A stretch of 64,000 nt of DNA from Pacificispira sp040217575 (lineage in GTDB: Bacteria; Pseudomonadota; Alphaproteobacteria; UBA8366; Aestuariispiraceae), in NCBI GenBank assembly GCA_040217575.1, contig JAVJPW010000006.1, positions 868,001-932,000 of the forward strand, given 5' to 3'. The notes below the pieces were generated by a model that was given only the letters and a program-made list of their open reading frames with translations, had not been told where the DNA came from and searched no databases. Shown in pieces: positions 1 to 7,780 of the stretch (positions are counted from its first letter, which is position 1; the number at the start of each line of letters is the position of its first letter). A program made the position numbers and the translations under genes.

Positions 1-200
1 CGTTGATGCGGCTTTCCAGGCCCGCGCGTTCGCGCATGACCTTCTGGGCCGCATCCGGGTCGTTCCACAGATCGGGGTCTTCGGACCGGGCGTTCAGTTC
101 TTCCAGACGTTTGACCGAGACATCCCAGTCAAAGATGCCTCCTCAGCAGTTCCAGGGACTGCTTGAGTTCGTCGACGATGGCTTGCGTTTCCGCGCGCAT
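1..200 (-). CDS. prfB: Peptide chain release factor 2, N-terminal part, with programmed +1 frameshift (partial)
   Basis: RF2 recognises UGA and UAA stop codons and triggers peptide release on the ribosome. The gene runs off the left edge, so only about 66 N-terminal residues are visible. The minus strand starts with ATG at 200-198 and reads 23 codons (MRAETQAIVDELKQ..., ending RRHL), then meets an in-frame TGA at 131-129. Skipping one base restores a frame reading DWDVSVKRLEELNAR, then an acidic stretch with DPDLWNDP, which is the typical RF2 N-terminal coiled-coil domain. The stop lies in the sequence AGGAGGCATCTTTGAC, matching the classic RF2 recoding site, so this is regulation rather than a broken gene. 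Its neighbour, the ureohydrolase gene, is divergent and functionally unrelated. The identity is based on the recoding site plus the DLWNDP region and is secure. Confidence 0.93.
128..143 (-). promoter_or_regulatory. RF2 programmed +1 frameshift site
   Basis: Reading the minus strand, an internal Shine-Dalgarno-like AGGAGG (143-138) sits three bases before CTT (134-132) and the in-frame TGA (131-129), which is followed by C. In known prfB genes this arrangement lets scarce RF2 raise frameshifting at CUU UGA C, so RF2 controls its own synthesis. Confidence 0.93.
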
Positions 201-306
201 GGGGGACTATTCCTGACAGATCAATTACCGAACGCGCCTTGGAATTAGGCGATGCGGCGGGTTCAGGCAAGCCCGTTCGCCTGCCGGCCGAACAAGGGGA
301 AAGACG

Positions 307-1272
307 ATGGCGAAACACGGCTACGAAAAGGGGCGTCTCAACCTTCCTTTCGTCGGGCACTGTACCTTTGGAAAGCAGCCGGCCTGCCTGGATTGGGACG
401 CGATCGATGCGGATATCGCGGTCCTGGGTGCGCCGTTCGACATGGGCACGCAGTACCGCGCTGGCGCGCGGTTCGGGCCGCGCGCGATACGGGAAGCATC
501 GACGCTTTTTTCCTTCGGGCACGACGGTGCCTATGATTTTGAAGATGATGTCACCTATCTTCCGGTCGATCAGGTGCGCATGGTCGATATCGGCGATGCG
601 GATATGATCCATACGGATACGATCCAAAGCCACGACAATATCGAATTCGGGGTGCGCAAGATTCTGGATGCGGGGGCATTGCCTGTCGTGCTGGGCGGGG
701 ACCATTCGGTCCATATTCCCTGCATTCGCGCGTTCGCGGATCAGGATCCTGTGCACATCATCCATATCGATGCGCATCTGGACTTCGTCGATGAACGCCA
801 CGGGGTGCGCTACGGTCATGGAAACCCGCTGCGGCGAGCGTCTGAACTAAGTCACGTTACCGGGTTTACGCAGCTTGGAATTCGGAATGTGTCATCTTCC
901 AATCGCCAGGACTATGAGGCTGCGCGCAAGGCGGGGTCCACAATCCTGTCCGTTCGTCATTGCCGGCAGCTGGGACTGGAAGGGGTGCTTGCCAAGGTTC
1001 CGGATGGCGCACGTTACTATCTGACGATCGACATCGACGGGTTCGACCCGTCGATCGCGCCTGGCACCGGCACGCCCAGCCATGGCGGATTTCTTTATTA
1101 TGAAGTCCTGGAAATCCTGCAGGGCGTGGCTGCCAAAGGGGACGTGGTCGGGATCGATCTGGTCGAAGTTGCGCCCGACTATGACCGGGACGGGACGACG
1201 GCATTTCTGGCCGCGCAGCTTTTGATGAACGTTCTGGGTTTCGTCTTCCACGCGAAAGGCCGGTCCACGTAA
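307..1272 (+). CDS. Agmatinase/ureohydrolase family protein
   Basis: Binuclear-manganese ureohydrolases remove urea from guanidino compounds such as agmatine (giving putrescine), guanidinobutyrate or related substrates in the cytoplasm. The 321-residue product shows all ligand motifs in order: GGDHS at 130-134, DAHLD at 155-159 and DIDGFDPS at 242-249, giving H133, D155, H157, D159, D242 and D244. Length is normal for the SpeB group. The start is backed by an AAGGGGAAAG ribosome site just upstream. The exact substrate cannot be read from the sequence; agmatinase and guanidinobutyrase are the main options. It is divergent from prfB and appears to be a single-gene unit ending in a hairpin. Confidence 0.85.
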   Translation: MAKHGYEKGRLNLPFVGHCTFGKQPACLDWDAIDADIAVLGAPFDMGTQYRAGARFGPRAIREASTLFSFGHDGAYDFEDDVTYLPVDQVRMVDIGDADMIHTDTIQSHDNIEFGVRKILDAGALPVVLGGDHSVHIPCIRAFADQDPVHIIHIDAHLDFVDERHGVRYGHGNPLRRASELSHVTGFTQLGIRNVSSSNRQDYEAARKAGSTILSVRHCRQLGLEGVLAKVPDGARYYLTIDIDGFDPSIAPGTGTPSHGGFLYYEVLEILQGVAAKGDVVGIDLVEVAPDYDRDGTTAFLAAQLLMNVLGFVFHAKGRST

Positions 1273-1288
1273 CCGCGAACCGGCCTTT
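1255..1288 (+). terminator. Hairpin at the ureohydrolase stop codon
   Basis: A perfect 10-bp stem AAAGGCCGGT / ACCGGCCTTT encloses a 14-base loop that contains the TAA stop. The right arm ends in TTT and is followed by GGTCTTAT, so it is a plausible but weak terminator. It lies between convergent genes and may serve both. Confidence 0.5.
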
Positions 1289-1310
1289 GGTCTTATGGGC
1301 GGCACCAAGA

Positions 1311-2141
1311 TCAGTGGCTGAACAGGACCGGCGCGGTCATGGATTCCAGGACGGTCCGGGTCGCCCCGCCCAGGATGGATTCCCGGATGCGGGAATGTCC
1401 GTACGCCCCCATGACGATCAGGTCCGCGCCGATATCCGCGGCTTCGTTCAGGATGACCGTTCCCGCTTCCATGCCCGGCATTACGGCATTGCGTGCTTCG
1501 GTACGAATGCCCTTTGCGGAAAAATAGTGCGCGGCCGGGTCGCCCGGCACTTCCTTGCCGCCTGATGTCCCGGTGATCGTCAGGACTGTCACGGATGACG
1601 CCTGTTTCAGGAAAGCCATTGCGTCGGCACTGGCCCGTGCGGATTCCGCCGTATCCGTCCAGCACACCAGGACACTGTCGCCCACCTTCTCATGCTTTCC
1701 TGCAAACGGAATAGCCAGCACGGGGCGACCCGCTTCCAGAACCAGGTCGCCGATGAGTTCACCGTCTCCCTGGCCCTCCGTCTCCGGATCGCTCTGCCCC
1801 ACGATCAACAGGTCGCAGCCGCGCCCCGCTGTCGCGAGGGCCCGCGCAGGGTCGCCGCGCATGATGACGAATTCGGACCGGGCGCCCCATCCGGACCTGT
1901 CGGTTGTGGCTTCGAATTGCGCCTTCAGGTCGTCGGTGCGTTCCCTTTCCTGCGCCAGAAGCTGTTCGATCAGACTGATCGGAACCTGGCCGGCGACATA
2001 GCTGGGCATCTGCGGATCGATCTGGATGGCACACCCGATTAGGTGCGCGTCATGGGACTGTGCCAGGGACAAGGCGGCCGCCAGGGCGCGGTCACCGCGC
2101 GGGCTGCCATCGTAATGAACCAGAATTCGGTCGAGCGTCAT
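1311..2141 (-). CDS. Universal stress protein with two tandem UspA domains
   Basis: Universal stress proteins are cytoplasmic nucleotide-binding proteins raised during starvation, oxygen limitation and other stress. The 276-residue product (starting MTLDRILVHYDGSP) contains two UspA folds, about 1-140 and 145-276. The second carries the ATP-binding loop GAYGHSRIRESILGG, matching G-x2-G-x9-G. I place the start at 2141 because AAAGGAG precedes it by the right distance; a longer reading from 2240 runs through the promoter. An FNR-type box and a CATAAT -10 lie upstream, suggesting induction when oxygen falls. The gene stands alone, convergent with the ureohydrolase. Confidence 0.9.
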   Translation of the reverse strand: MTLDRILVHYDGSPRGDRALAAALSLAQSHDAHLIGCAIQIDPQMPSYVAGQVPISLIEQLLAQERERTDDLKAQFEATTDRSGWGARSEFVIMRGDPARALATAGRGCDLLIVGQSDPETEGQGDGELIGDLVLEAGRPVLAIPFAGKHEKVGDSVLVCWTDTAESARASADAMAFLKQASSVTVLTITGTSGGKEVPGDPAAHYFSAKGIRTEARNAVMPGMEAGTVILNEAADIGADLIVMGAYGHSRIRESILGGATRTVLESMTAPVLFSH

Positions 2142-2189
2142 GGGTCGTCTCCTTTCCCGTTTTTGAGCACGATCGCATTGTCGATTCTG

Positions 2190-2231
2190 ATTATGGTGAT
2201 TTAGTGGAAAGTACGCTTTGACCTCGCTCAA
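2190..2231 (-). promoter_or_regulatory. FNR/FixK-type box with -10 element upstream of the stress protein
   Basis: TTGACCTCGCTCAA (2218-2231) fits the TTGA-N6-TCAA core of FNR/ANR/FixK sites. On the minus strand a CATAAT hexamer lies at 2195-2190. A start about 7 bases after it, near 2183, puts the box centre at about -41.5, the class II activator position. Confidence 0.55.
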
Positions 2232-2263
2232 TTCATGCAAGGCGTTGGCATTTCAGGGGAATT

Positions 2264-3010
2264 TCAAGGCAGGGCCTGGCCGTCCCTTAGAATCGCGCTT
2301 GCCGCTTCCGTATAACGCGCGTCGCCTGGTCCATGCAGAACCAGTCCGGGATGCATCCTTGCGCCGCCCCTGACACCCTTTCTTGCGCGGACAATCACGC
2401 GCTTGGCGGGCACGCCGGCGCGCGGCCACAAGGGAATGACTTCAATTTCCCCTGCCTTGCCGTGAAGAAGGGCCAGGATGTCATCCAACCGGTCCGCCCG
2501 GTGGACAATGATGATGCCACCCTTTGGCCGCGCCAGACGCAACATCGCGCGTATCCAGTCCTTCAGCGATGCAGTGCCTTCGACGTTCGATCGCGCCCGG
2601 TCCGCGATCGGTGAAGGGCTACCGGACGCCGCATCCTGATAGGGTGGGTTGGCAAACACCTGATCGAACCCGTTGGCGGGCAGGGCGGTTGCATTCCCTT
2701 CCATCAGATCGCCCGTCAGGATTTCAGACCGCGCGTCGAACCCGTTGGCGGCGGCATTGATCCGGGCAAGATCGGCCGCCGCCGCGTCCAGTTCCAGCCC
2801 CGTGAGTGCGACGTCCGGAACCCGCGCCCCATAACAGAAAAGGGCCGTTCCAACACCGCAACCGAGTTCAAGAACCCGGCCCGCCGAAATCCGGGGCACC
2901 GCCGCAGCAAGCAGCACGGCGTCCATCGCCGCGCGATAGCCGTGCGCCGGCTGCCGGATTGTAACCTTTCCGCCCAGAAAGGCGTCTTCGGTGACTTCCG
3001 CCATCGTCAC
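2264..3010 (-). CDS. TrmN6-like tRNA (adenine-N6) methyltransferase
   Basis: A SAM-dependent N6-adenine methyltransferase of the COG4123 group; E. coli TrmN6 modifies A37 of tRNA1(Val). The 248-residue product has the SAM-binding motif LELGCGVG (47-54) and the target-base motif NPPY (121-124), with HGYRAAMDAVLL ahead of motif I, as in this family. The substrate is inferred from the family; a different structured RNA is possible. The start may be GTG at 3010, overlapping the upstream stop in GTGA, or ATG at 3004; the first implies translational coupling. It is the last gene of a three-gene minus-strand run: cyclase, DUF2007 protein, methyltransferase. Confidence 0.8.
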   Translation of the reverse strand: MTMAEVTEDAFLGGKVTIRQPAHGYRAAMDAVLLAAAVPRISAGRVLELGCGVGTALFCYGARVPDVALTGLELDAAAADLARINAAANGFDARSEILTGDLMEGNATALPANGFDQVFANPPYQDAASGSPSPIADRARSNVEGTASLKDWIRAMLRLARPKGGIIIVHRADRLDDILALLHGKAGEIEVIPLWPRAGVPAKRVIVRARKGVRGGARMHPGLVLHGPGDARYTEAASAILRDGQALP

Positions 3011-3219
3011 GGAACCTCGTGCCCGGCATCCTGAAGCAGCCGCCGTGCGCGGGAATAGTCTTCATCCAGCACCATGATCCGTCGCGGCAGGATGCCGATC
3101 GACCCTTCGGCGATGCTGGTATGGGCGTCGAAGACAACGCTTTCTATTCCGGAATCCTTCAACAGGACTTCCAGAAAGGACAGTTCGACCGGATCGTTCG
3201 TGCGAAGCAGTTCCTTCAT
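3007..3219 (-). CDS. DUF2007-family small protein (putative signal-transducing protein)
   Basis: The 70-residue protein (MKELLRTNDPVELSFLEVLL...) has the pattern of DUF2007: an N-terminal segment about switching between positions, a hydrophobic middle (GIESVVFDAH) and a C-terminal helix (EDYSRARRLLQDAG). Members are small cytoplasmic proteins of unproven function, often called signal-transducing because of their fusion partners. The start at 3219 lies 4 bases after the cyclase stop and the end overlaps the methyltransferase start, so the three genes are almost certainly co-transcribed. No catalytic residues can be pointed to. Confidence 0.75.
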   Translation of the reverse strand: MKELLRTNDPVELSFLEVLLKDSGIESVVFDAHTSIAEGSIGILPRRIMVLDEDYSRARRLLQDAGHEVP

Positions 3220-3223
3220 CGCA

Positions 3224-5020
3224 TCAGGTGTCCTGCAGGGTATAGACCTCGGCCGGGGCGTCGCGCCCGCGTACCTGAACCGACCCGAGTTTCTGAATGG
3301 GAATGTCGTGCAGCAGGCCCGCGGTCGTATCGGCAATCAGGATGTCCGTCTGATATTCCTTGTTCATGTTCTCCAGCCGGGACGCCAGATTCACCGTGTC
3401 GCCATGAACGGTGTAGTTCATGCGCGTTTCCGCGCCGACATTGGCGGCGATCATGGGGCCGGTCGCAATGCCGATACGGTTGCGCAGTTTTCTGCCGCCA
3501 TAGTCCCGATCCCGCAAATGTGCACGCATTGTCCGGGCGGCCAGGACGGCCTTTTGTGCATGGTCGGGGTCGGCCAGCGGCAGGTTGAAGACCGCAAGGA
3601 TGGCGTCACCCTGAAACTGGGTCACAATGCCGTCCTGTTCGTGCACGATATCGACCATGTCGGTGAAATAGGCGTTCAGAACCGCGATCACCCGTTCGGG
3701 TCCCAGTTCTTCCGTCATGCGGGTGAACCCTTCCAGATCACAGAACAGGACCGTCGCCGTCACCGTCTGCGGCGCCAGGTCTTCCGGCGATTGCAGCATG
3801 CGTTCAGCGACCTTGTGCGGGACGACCCGTCCGAACAGGTCCATGATCCGTTCCCGTTCCTTCAGCCCGGCTACCATTTCGCGGAATGCGGCCGCCGCCT
3901 CGGCCAGTTCGCGCATGCGGGTGCGGGGAAAGACCGGCACATTTTCCAGGTCGCCATTGGCGACAATCTGCGATGCGTCGGCCAAGGCCTGGATTGGACG
4001 CATCGTCGCCTTTGAAACATAAAGCGCAGCCAGAACCGAAAGAACCAGGACGACTACTGCGACGGCGGACATGCGTAACAGTCGGTTCCAGACTTCCTGA
4101 TAATGGTCTTCATCGAAATAGAAGCCGACGGTAATTGGTCGGTCCGCCGCAATATTGGATATGTCGCGGGTCGCAAACATGAACCAGCCGTTTGCCATAT
4201 CGACCTGGGCCAGGTCGATGCTGGCGGTGATGTCATCCTGGTCGATGCGCATTGGTTCCCGTTCCGCATATCCCCCCAGAACCGGGTCTGAAAACTCCTG
4301 GAGCGAAGGCAGCGGTTCCTCCAGCGACACGTCCAGGTTTACGAAGCCAAGGATCGGGTGCGCCAGGACGTGACTATCGTTGTACAGAAGGAACGGTACG
4401 GCGCTGGTCCCGCGCTGGATCGACCGTAGTCGGACGGACAGGTCTGCGACCGTCTTGCCCTGAACCAGAACGCCCAGAAACTGGCCGTCCCGCCATAGTG
4501 ATGTGTGCAGGTTGATGATCGTCTGTCCAAGTTCCGCAATCCAGGCTGGCCGGCGCCAGACGGACCCTTCGGTTTCCCGGGCCATTTCGATGATCGTGCC
4601 CAGGCTGTATTCGGGATAGATGTCGCCGAAATTCCCGGTCGTGATTTCTGGGACCGCGTCGATGCGCCGCCGTCCGACCCAGCGATAGCCAACGCCGTTT
4701 GCATCGACCAACAGCATTCCGCCCAAATCCGGGATCGGCGCGGTGGACGATTCAAGAGCCAGGACAAGCCGATCCGGATCGTCGAAGCTAAGGTCCCCCG
4801 TTGCGAACCGGCTTTCGATATAGCGCGCTTGATCTTCGATCGGTTGCAATTCTTCCTGCAGACGCTGGTCGGCATCGTCGACCAGGGAAACCGCGTCCCG
4901 CGCGATCAGAACGAATGTATTGTCGAACGCGCCGCCGACCCCGACCAGACCCACGGCAATGACCGCAAGTCCAAGCAGGCCGCAAAACCCGAAGACCAAG
5001 ACGCTGCGGATCGAAATCAC
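3224..5020 (-). CDS. Membrane-bound class III adenylate/guanylate cyclase with periplasmic sensor and HAMP domain
   Basis: Predicted to make a cyclic nucleotide in response to a periplasmic signal. The 598-residue protein has TM1 at about 7-29, a periplasmic region of about 285 residues resembling a double-Cache fold, TM2 at 317-336, HAMP near 338-390, and a class III catalytic domain from about 415. Metal ligands D428 (FCDLEGFT) and D472 (FQGDAILAVF) and the transition-state pair N544/R548 (DTVNLASRLE) are present. The base-selecting lysine usual in adenylate cyclases is replaced by Q468 (TQFQGD), with T537 at the second selecting position, so ATP versus GTP preference is uncertain. The GTG start at 5020 follows GAGG with good spacing. 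Confidence 0.88.
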   Translation of the reverse strand: MISIRSVLVFGFCGLLGLAVIAVGLVGVGGAFDNTFVLIARDAVSLVDDADQRLQEELQPIEDQARYIESRFATGDLSFDDPDRLVLALESSTAPIPDLGGMLLVDANGVGYRWVGRRRIDAVPEITTGNFGDIYPEYSLGTIIEMARETEGSVWRRPAWIAELGQTIINLHTSLWRDGQFLGVLVQGKTVADLSVRLRSIQRGTSAVPFLLYNDSHVLAHPILGFVNLDVSLEEPLPSLQEFSDPVLGGYAEREPMRIDQDDITASIDLAQVDMANGWFMFATRDISNIAADRPITVGFYFDEDHYQEVWNRLLRMSAVAVVVLVLSVLAALYVSKATMRPIQALADASQIVANGDLENVPVFPRTRMRELAEAAAAFREMVAGLKERERIMDLFGRVVPHKVAERMLQSPEDLAPQTVTATVLFCDLEGFTRMTEELGPERVIAVLNAYFTDMVDIVHEQDGIVTQFQGDAILAVFNLPLADPDHAQKAVLAARTMRAHLRDRDYGGRKLRNRIGIATGPMIAANVGAETRMNYTVHGDTVNLASRLENMNKEYQTDILIADTTAGLLHDIPIQKLGSVQVRGRDAPAEVYTLQDT

Positions 5021-5136
5021 TTCTGAACCTCATGGAAATGCCGTACCGACATCCAGCTATGATGGCGAAGCCGCGACCGCTGCGAAAGCAGAAATCCGGG
5101 TTGGCGATCGGCCCTCTTGCCGTTAGGCTCCCGGCC

Positions 5137-5931
5137 ATGCATCTGTCCGGCCCCCAAATCGAAGAATTTCATCGCAAGGGTTTTCTGCTTTTTCCGGGAC
5201 TCCTGGATGAAGAGGAAGCCGCAGTCCTTAAATCAGGCCTTCCGGCATTGGAATCCCGCGACGGGCCCGAGGTTGTGCGCGAAAAGGAAGGCAACACGAT
5301 CCGCCTGATCTATGGCGGGCACAAACTGTGCGATCCTTTTGCGCGGTTGAGCGTCATGCCACGGATTTTAAATCCGGTGCGTCAGCTTCTGGGCGAAGAC
5401 GCCTATATGCATCAAAGCAGGCTGAACCCGAAGCCGGGTTTTTCCGGCGGGGCCTGGAACTGGCATCAGGATTTCGGAACCTGGCATCGCGAGGATGGGG
5501 TGCCGGAACCGCGTTGTGTGATGACCGCGATTTTCCTGGACGACGCGTCCGCGGTGAACGCGCCGCTTATGGTCCTTCCGGGGTCGCAGCATCACGGCAT
5601 GGTCGAAGACGTCACCGCGGAAGAGGTGACCGGATACGCGCTGATGCAGATCGATGAAAGCGTGGTCGAACGATATGCGGCGGAAAACGGTATCGTGCCG
5701 CTGATGGGGCCGGCGGGAACGGTTGCGTTCATACACTGCAATCTGGTGCACGGGTCGGCGAACAATGTCAGCCCCTATCCGCGTGCGATCATGTACTTTA
5801 ATTACAACGCCTGCAGCAACATCCCGACCGGCGGCAAGGGGCGGGCCTGGTTCCACAACAATCAGGACCGAAGCCCTTTGGAACCGGGCGACGACGATGC
5901 GCTGCATGTTCTGGCACGGGCCGCGGAATAA
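5137..5931 (+). CDS. Phytanoyl-CoA dioxygenase (PhyH) family Fe(II)/2-oxoglutarate hydroxylase
   Basis: Non-haem iron dioxygenases of this family hydroxylate small molecules using 2-oxoglutarate and O2. In the 264-residue product the iron ligands H110 and D112 lie in WNWHQDFGTWH, with H205 (VHGSANN) and the oxoglutarate-binding R216 (YPRAIMYF) downstream. The WHxD-F-TWH-EDG-P pattern resembles ectoine hydroxylase EctD, but no ectoine genes are nearby, so the substrate is unknown. I start at ATG 5137 (MHLSGPQIEEF), where family similarity begins; an upstream ATG at 5032 adds a basic stretch with no counterpart. The aldolase-family gene 30 bases downstream is probably co-transcribed. Confidence 0.82.
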   Translation: MHLSGPQIEEFHRKGFLLFPGLLDEEEAAVLKSGLPALESRDGPEVVREKEGNTIRLIYGGHKLCDPFARLSVMPRILNPVRQLLGEDAYMHQSRLNPKPGFSGGAWNWHQDFGTWHREDGVPEPRCVMTAIFLDDASAVNAPLMVLPGSQHHGMVEDVTAEEVTGYALMQIDESVVERYAAENGIVPLMGPAGTVAFIHCNLVHGSANNVSPYPRAIMYFNYNACSNIPTGGKGRAWFHNNQDRSPLEPGDDDALHVLARAAE

Positions 5932-5961
5932 CCGCCCCCACGCCGAAAGGAGAAACGTGCG

Positions 5962-6744
5962 ATGAACACCCAGCAGCACCCCGCCCGGTTCACCCGGGAC
6001 CTGTCCTGTTCCGATGCGGAATGGAAGATGCGCGTCGATCTGGCGGCATGCTACCGCCTGATTCATCAGCACGGCTGGTGCGACCAGATCTACAACCACA
6101 TCACCGCGCGGCTCCCCGACGAACCGGACCATATCCTGATCAATCCGTTCGGCCTTGCCTATCACGAGGTTTGCGCGTCGAACCTGGTCAAGATCGACCT
6201 GGACGGCAATGTGATCGACGGGTCGGAATACGGGATCAATGCGGCCGGCTATACCATCCACAGCGCGGTCCATGGTGCCCGTCACGATGCCGTTTGTGTT
6301 CTGCACACGCATTCGGATGCGGGTGTGGCGGTTTCCTGCCTGGAAGAAGGGTTTGTACCCATGACCCAGGGGGGGCTGCAGTTCTACAATCGAATGGCCT
6401 ATCACGATTACGAAGGAATCGCGCTTGATCTGTCGGAACGCGACCGGCTGGTTGCGGACCTTGGCGACCGGTGGGCCATGATGCTTTACAATCATGGTCT
6501 GCTGACCCTGGGTGAAACCGTCAGCCACGCTTTCACGCGTCTTTATTATCTGGAACAGGCCTGCCGTATCCAGCTAGAGGTCATGCAGACCGGCCGACCG
6601 ATGAAACAGCTTCCAGAGGAAGTGTGCGAGCACACGGCAAAACAGTGGGAAGAAGGCATCGACGGCATGCGCGACAAAGACCTGCCGGAATGGCCGGCCT
6701 ACCTGCGTGAGTTGGACCGGATCGACCCAAGCTTCCGGCAGTAA
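5962..6744 (+). CDS. Class II aldolase/adducin-family protein
   Basis: Zinc-dependent proteins of this family cleave sugar phosphates or related hydroxy-acids, or act as decarboxylases or dehydratases. The 260-residue product shows the zinc-site signature CVLHTHSDA (H115, H117), preceded by NHITARLPDEPDHILINP and followed by the NHGLLTLG segment that supplies further ligand residues. An AAAGGAG site lies upstream. Length is typical of the subgroup of uncharacterised alphaproteobacterial members. Its place after a PhyH hydroxylase suggests two steps on the same metabolite, which is inference only. It is also adducin-like and could lack aldolase activity. Confidence 0.85.
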   Translation: MNTQQHPARFTRDLSCSDAEWKMRVDLAACYRLIHQHGWCDQIYNHITARLPDEPDHILINPFGLAYHEVCASNLVKIDLDGNVIDGSEYGINAAGYTIHSAVHGARHDAVCVLHTHSDAGVAVSCLEEGFVPMTQGGLQFYNRMAYHDYEGIALDLSERDRLVADLGDRWAMMLYNHGLLTLGETVSHAFTRLYYLEQACRIQLEVMQTGRPMKQLPEEVCEHTAKQWEEGIDGMRDKDLPEWPAYLRELDRIDPSFRQ

Positions 6745-6775
6745 CAGCCAGTCCTTTTCCAGAAGCTTTATCGAT

Positions 6776-6952
6776 TTAGACCGGCGGCCGGCGGCCGCGG
6801 AACAGGTGCGCCAGCAGTGTCAGCACGAACAGCGCCAGGAAGACGTAAAACAGGATCTTGGCGATACTCACAGCCGCCGCGGCAATGCCGGTGAACCCGA
6901 AAACTGCCGCGATTACCGCGATGACAAAGAATACAAAAGCCCAATAAAGCAT
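6776..6952 (-). CDS. DUF1328 small membrane protein
   Basis: A 58-residue hydrophobic protein starting MLYWAFVFFVIAVIAA with two membrane segments (about 2-21 and 28-48), separated by a short FGFTGIAAAA turn and ending in basic GRRPPV. This is the UPF0391/YtjA (DUF1328) pattern, seen in many proteobacteria, with unknown function and frequent stress induction. The start at 6952 is fixed by GGAGG six bases upstream; a longer reading from 6982 has no such site. It is divergent from the exported protein gene, with a long A+T-rich intergenic region between them. Confidence 0.85.
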   Translation of the reverse strand: MLYWAFVFFVIAVIAAVFGFTGIAAAAVSIAKILFYVFLALFVLTLLAHLFRGRRPPV

Positions 6953-7307
6953 TTTGGCCCTCCGATTCTGGTTGGTGAACATATAGTAACGATTAAATTC
7001 TTTTCTGCCTATCGACGTCGATAGGTAGTATTAATTCGATCAGGTTCAAGGTGTATAATATCACAACAGAGAGGGATCTGGGAAAGAATAAGGAATATGT
7101 CGGTTTTGTGTCATATCGTAATTTGTATAAAATTTTGAATATCCCGGAAATCCGCAGTTTATACATGGTAATCTCAATTTAATCCTTGAAGCATTCTTGG
7201 TCCTTCCTATCTGGTTGTCCGATTGCGCGGGGCGTTCTTGCGCCGCTGCGGTCCCGGGCGCCGGATGAGTTCGGCGTCGGACAAAGTAACAGAAGGAGTT
7301 TTAGATC
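6953..7307. other. A+T-rich divergent intergenic region
   Basis: About 355 bases between the divergent DUF1328 and exported-protein genes, clearly richer in A+T than the surroundings from about 6980 to 7200. It contains a perfect 18-bp palindrome (listed separately) and, before the plus-strand gene, an AGAAGGAG ribosome site. I see no credible gene here. Confidence 0.7.
7008..7025. promoter_or_regulatory. Perfect 18-bp palindrome in divergent promoter region
   Basis: CCTATCGACGTCGATAGG is its own reverse complement. It lies 55 bases upstream of the DUF1328 start and about 280 bases upstream of the exported protein. A dimeric regulator site is likely; the regulator is not identifiable. Confidence 0.5.
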
Positions 7308-7649
7308 ATGAAAACCGTTCTCACTGCTGCCACCGTCGCCCTTTCCATGGGGCTTGCCATGCCCGCCGCGTTCGCCGCGAGCGGCACGGACACGAACGAG
7401 GTCATGAATGACCGCGAGGCCTATGAGAACCACACCCAGGAAATGATCTGGGCGCGTGAAGAGGCCATGAAGTCCGAGAATGTCGACCTGAGCGACGAAG
7501 CCGAGGAGGCCTGGTCCGCGGTCAAGGACAGTTGGTCGGATATGAGCGACGCAGCGGCTGAAAACTGGGAGGATGCGAAGGCGTCCTTCCAGGAAAACTG
7601 GGATGCGTTCCAGGAAGAATGGGATGAACTTACGGACGGGAATTCGTAA
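7308..7649 (+). CDS. Small exported acidic helical protein with hendecad tryptophan spacing
   Basis: I do not recognise a named family. The 113-residue product has a clear Sec signal peptide (MKT, hydrophobic core, cleavage after AFA at about 23). The mature part is strongly acidic, predicted helical and has no cysteine. Tryptophans fall at 48, 69, 76, 87, 98 and 105, giving intervals of 7, 11, 11 and 7 over the last five. Such 7/11 spacing places them on one face of a long amphipathic helix. The ribosome site AGAAGGAG is strong. It is followed by a hairpin and then by exoD, so it may be a single-gene unit. Periplasmic location is inferred. Confidence 0.75.
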   Translation: MKTVLTAATVALSMGLAMPAAFAASGTDTNEVMNDREAYENHTQEMIWAREEAMKSENVDLSDEAEEAWSAVKDSWSDMSDAAAENWEDAKASFQENWDAFQEEWDELTDGNS

Positions 7650-7659
7650 CCCCTGTTCC

Positions 7660-7752
7660 GGAACGACCGGCGACAGGTTGCGTGACCTGTTCCCGGTTCC
7701 GACTATGATAGAGAGCGGTCCGTCAGCCGGAAGTCCGGCGGGGCCGCTCTCT
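7660..7752 (+). terminator. Two stem-loops after the exported protein gene
   Basis: The first stem pairs CGGAAC (from about 7660) with GTTCCG around an inner ACAGGT/ACCTGT stem. The second pairs AGAGAGCGG (7710-7718) with CCGCTCTCT (7744-7752), with GCCGG/CCGGC inside. The second probably stops transcription before exoD, although the downstream T-run is poor. Confidence 0.5.
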
Positions 7753-7780
7753 TCGTCCGAGGGGGGAGTAATCGCAAGAC

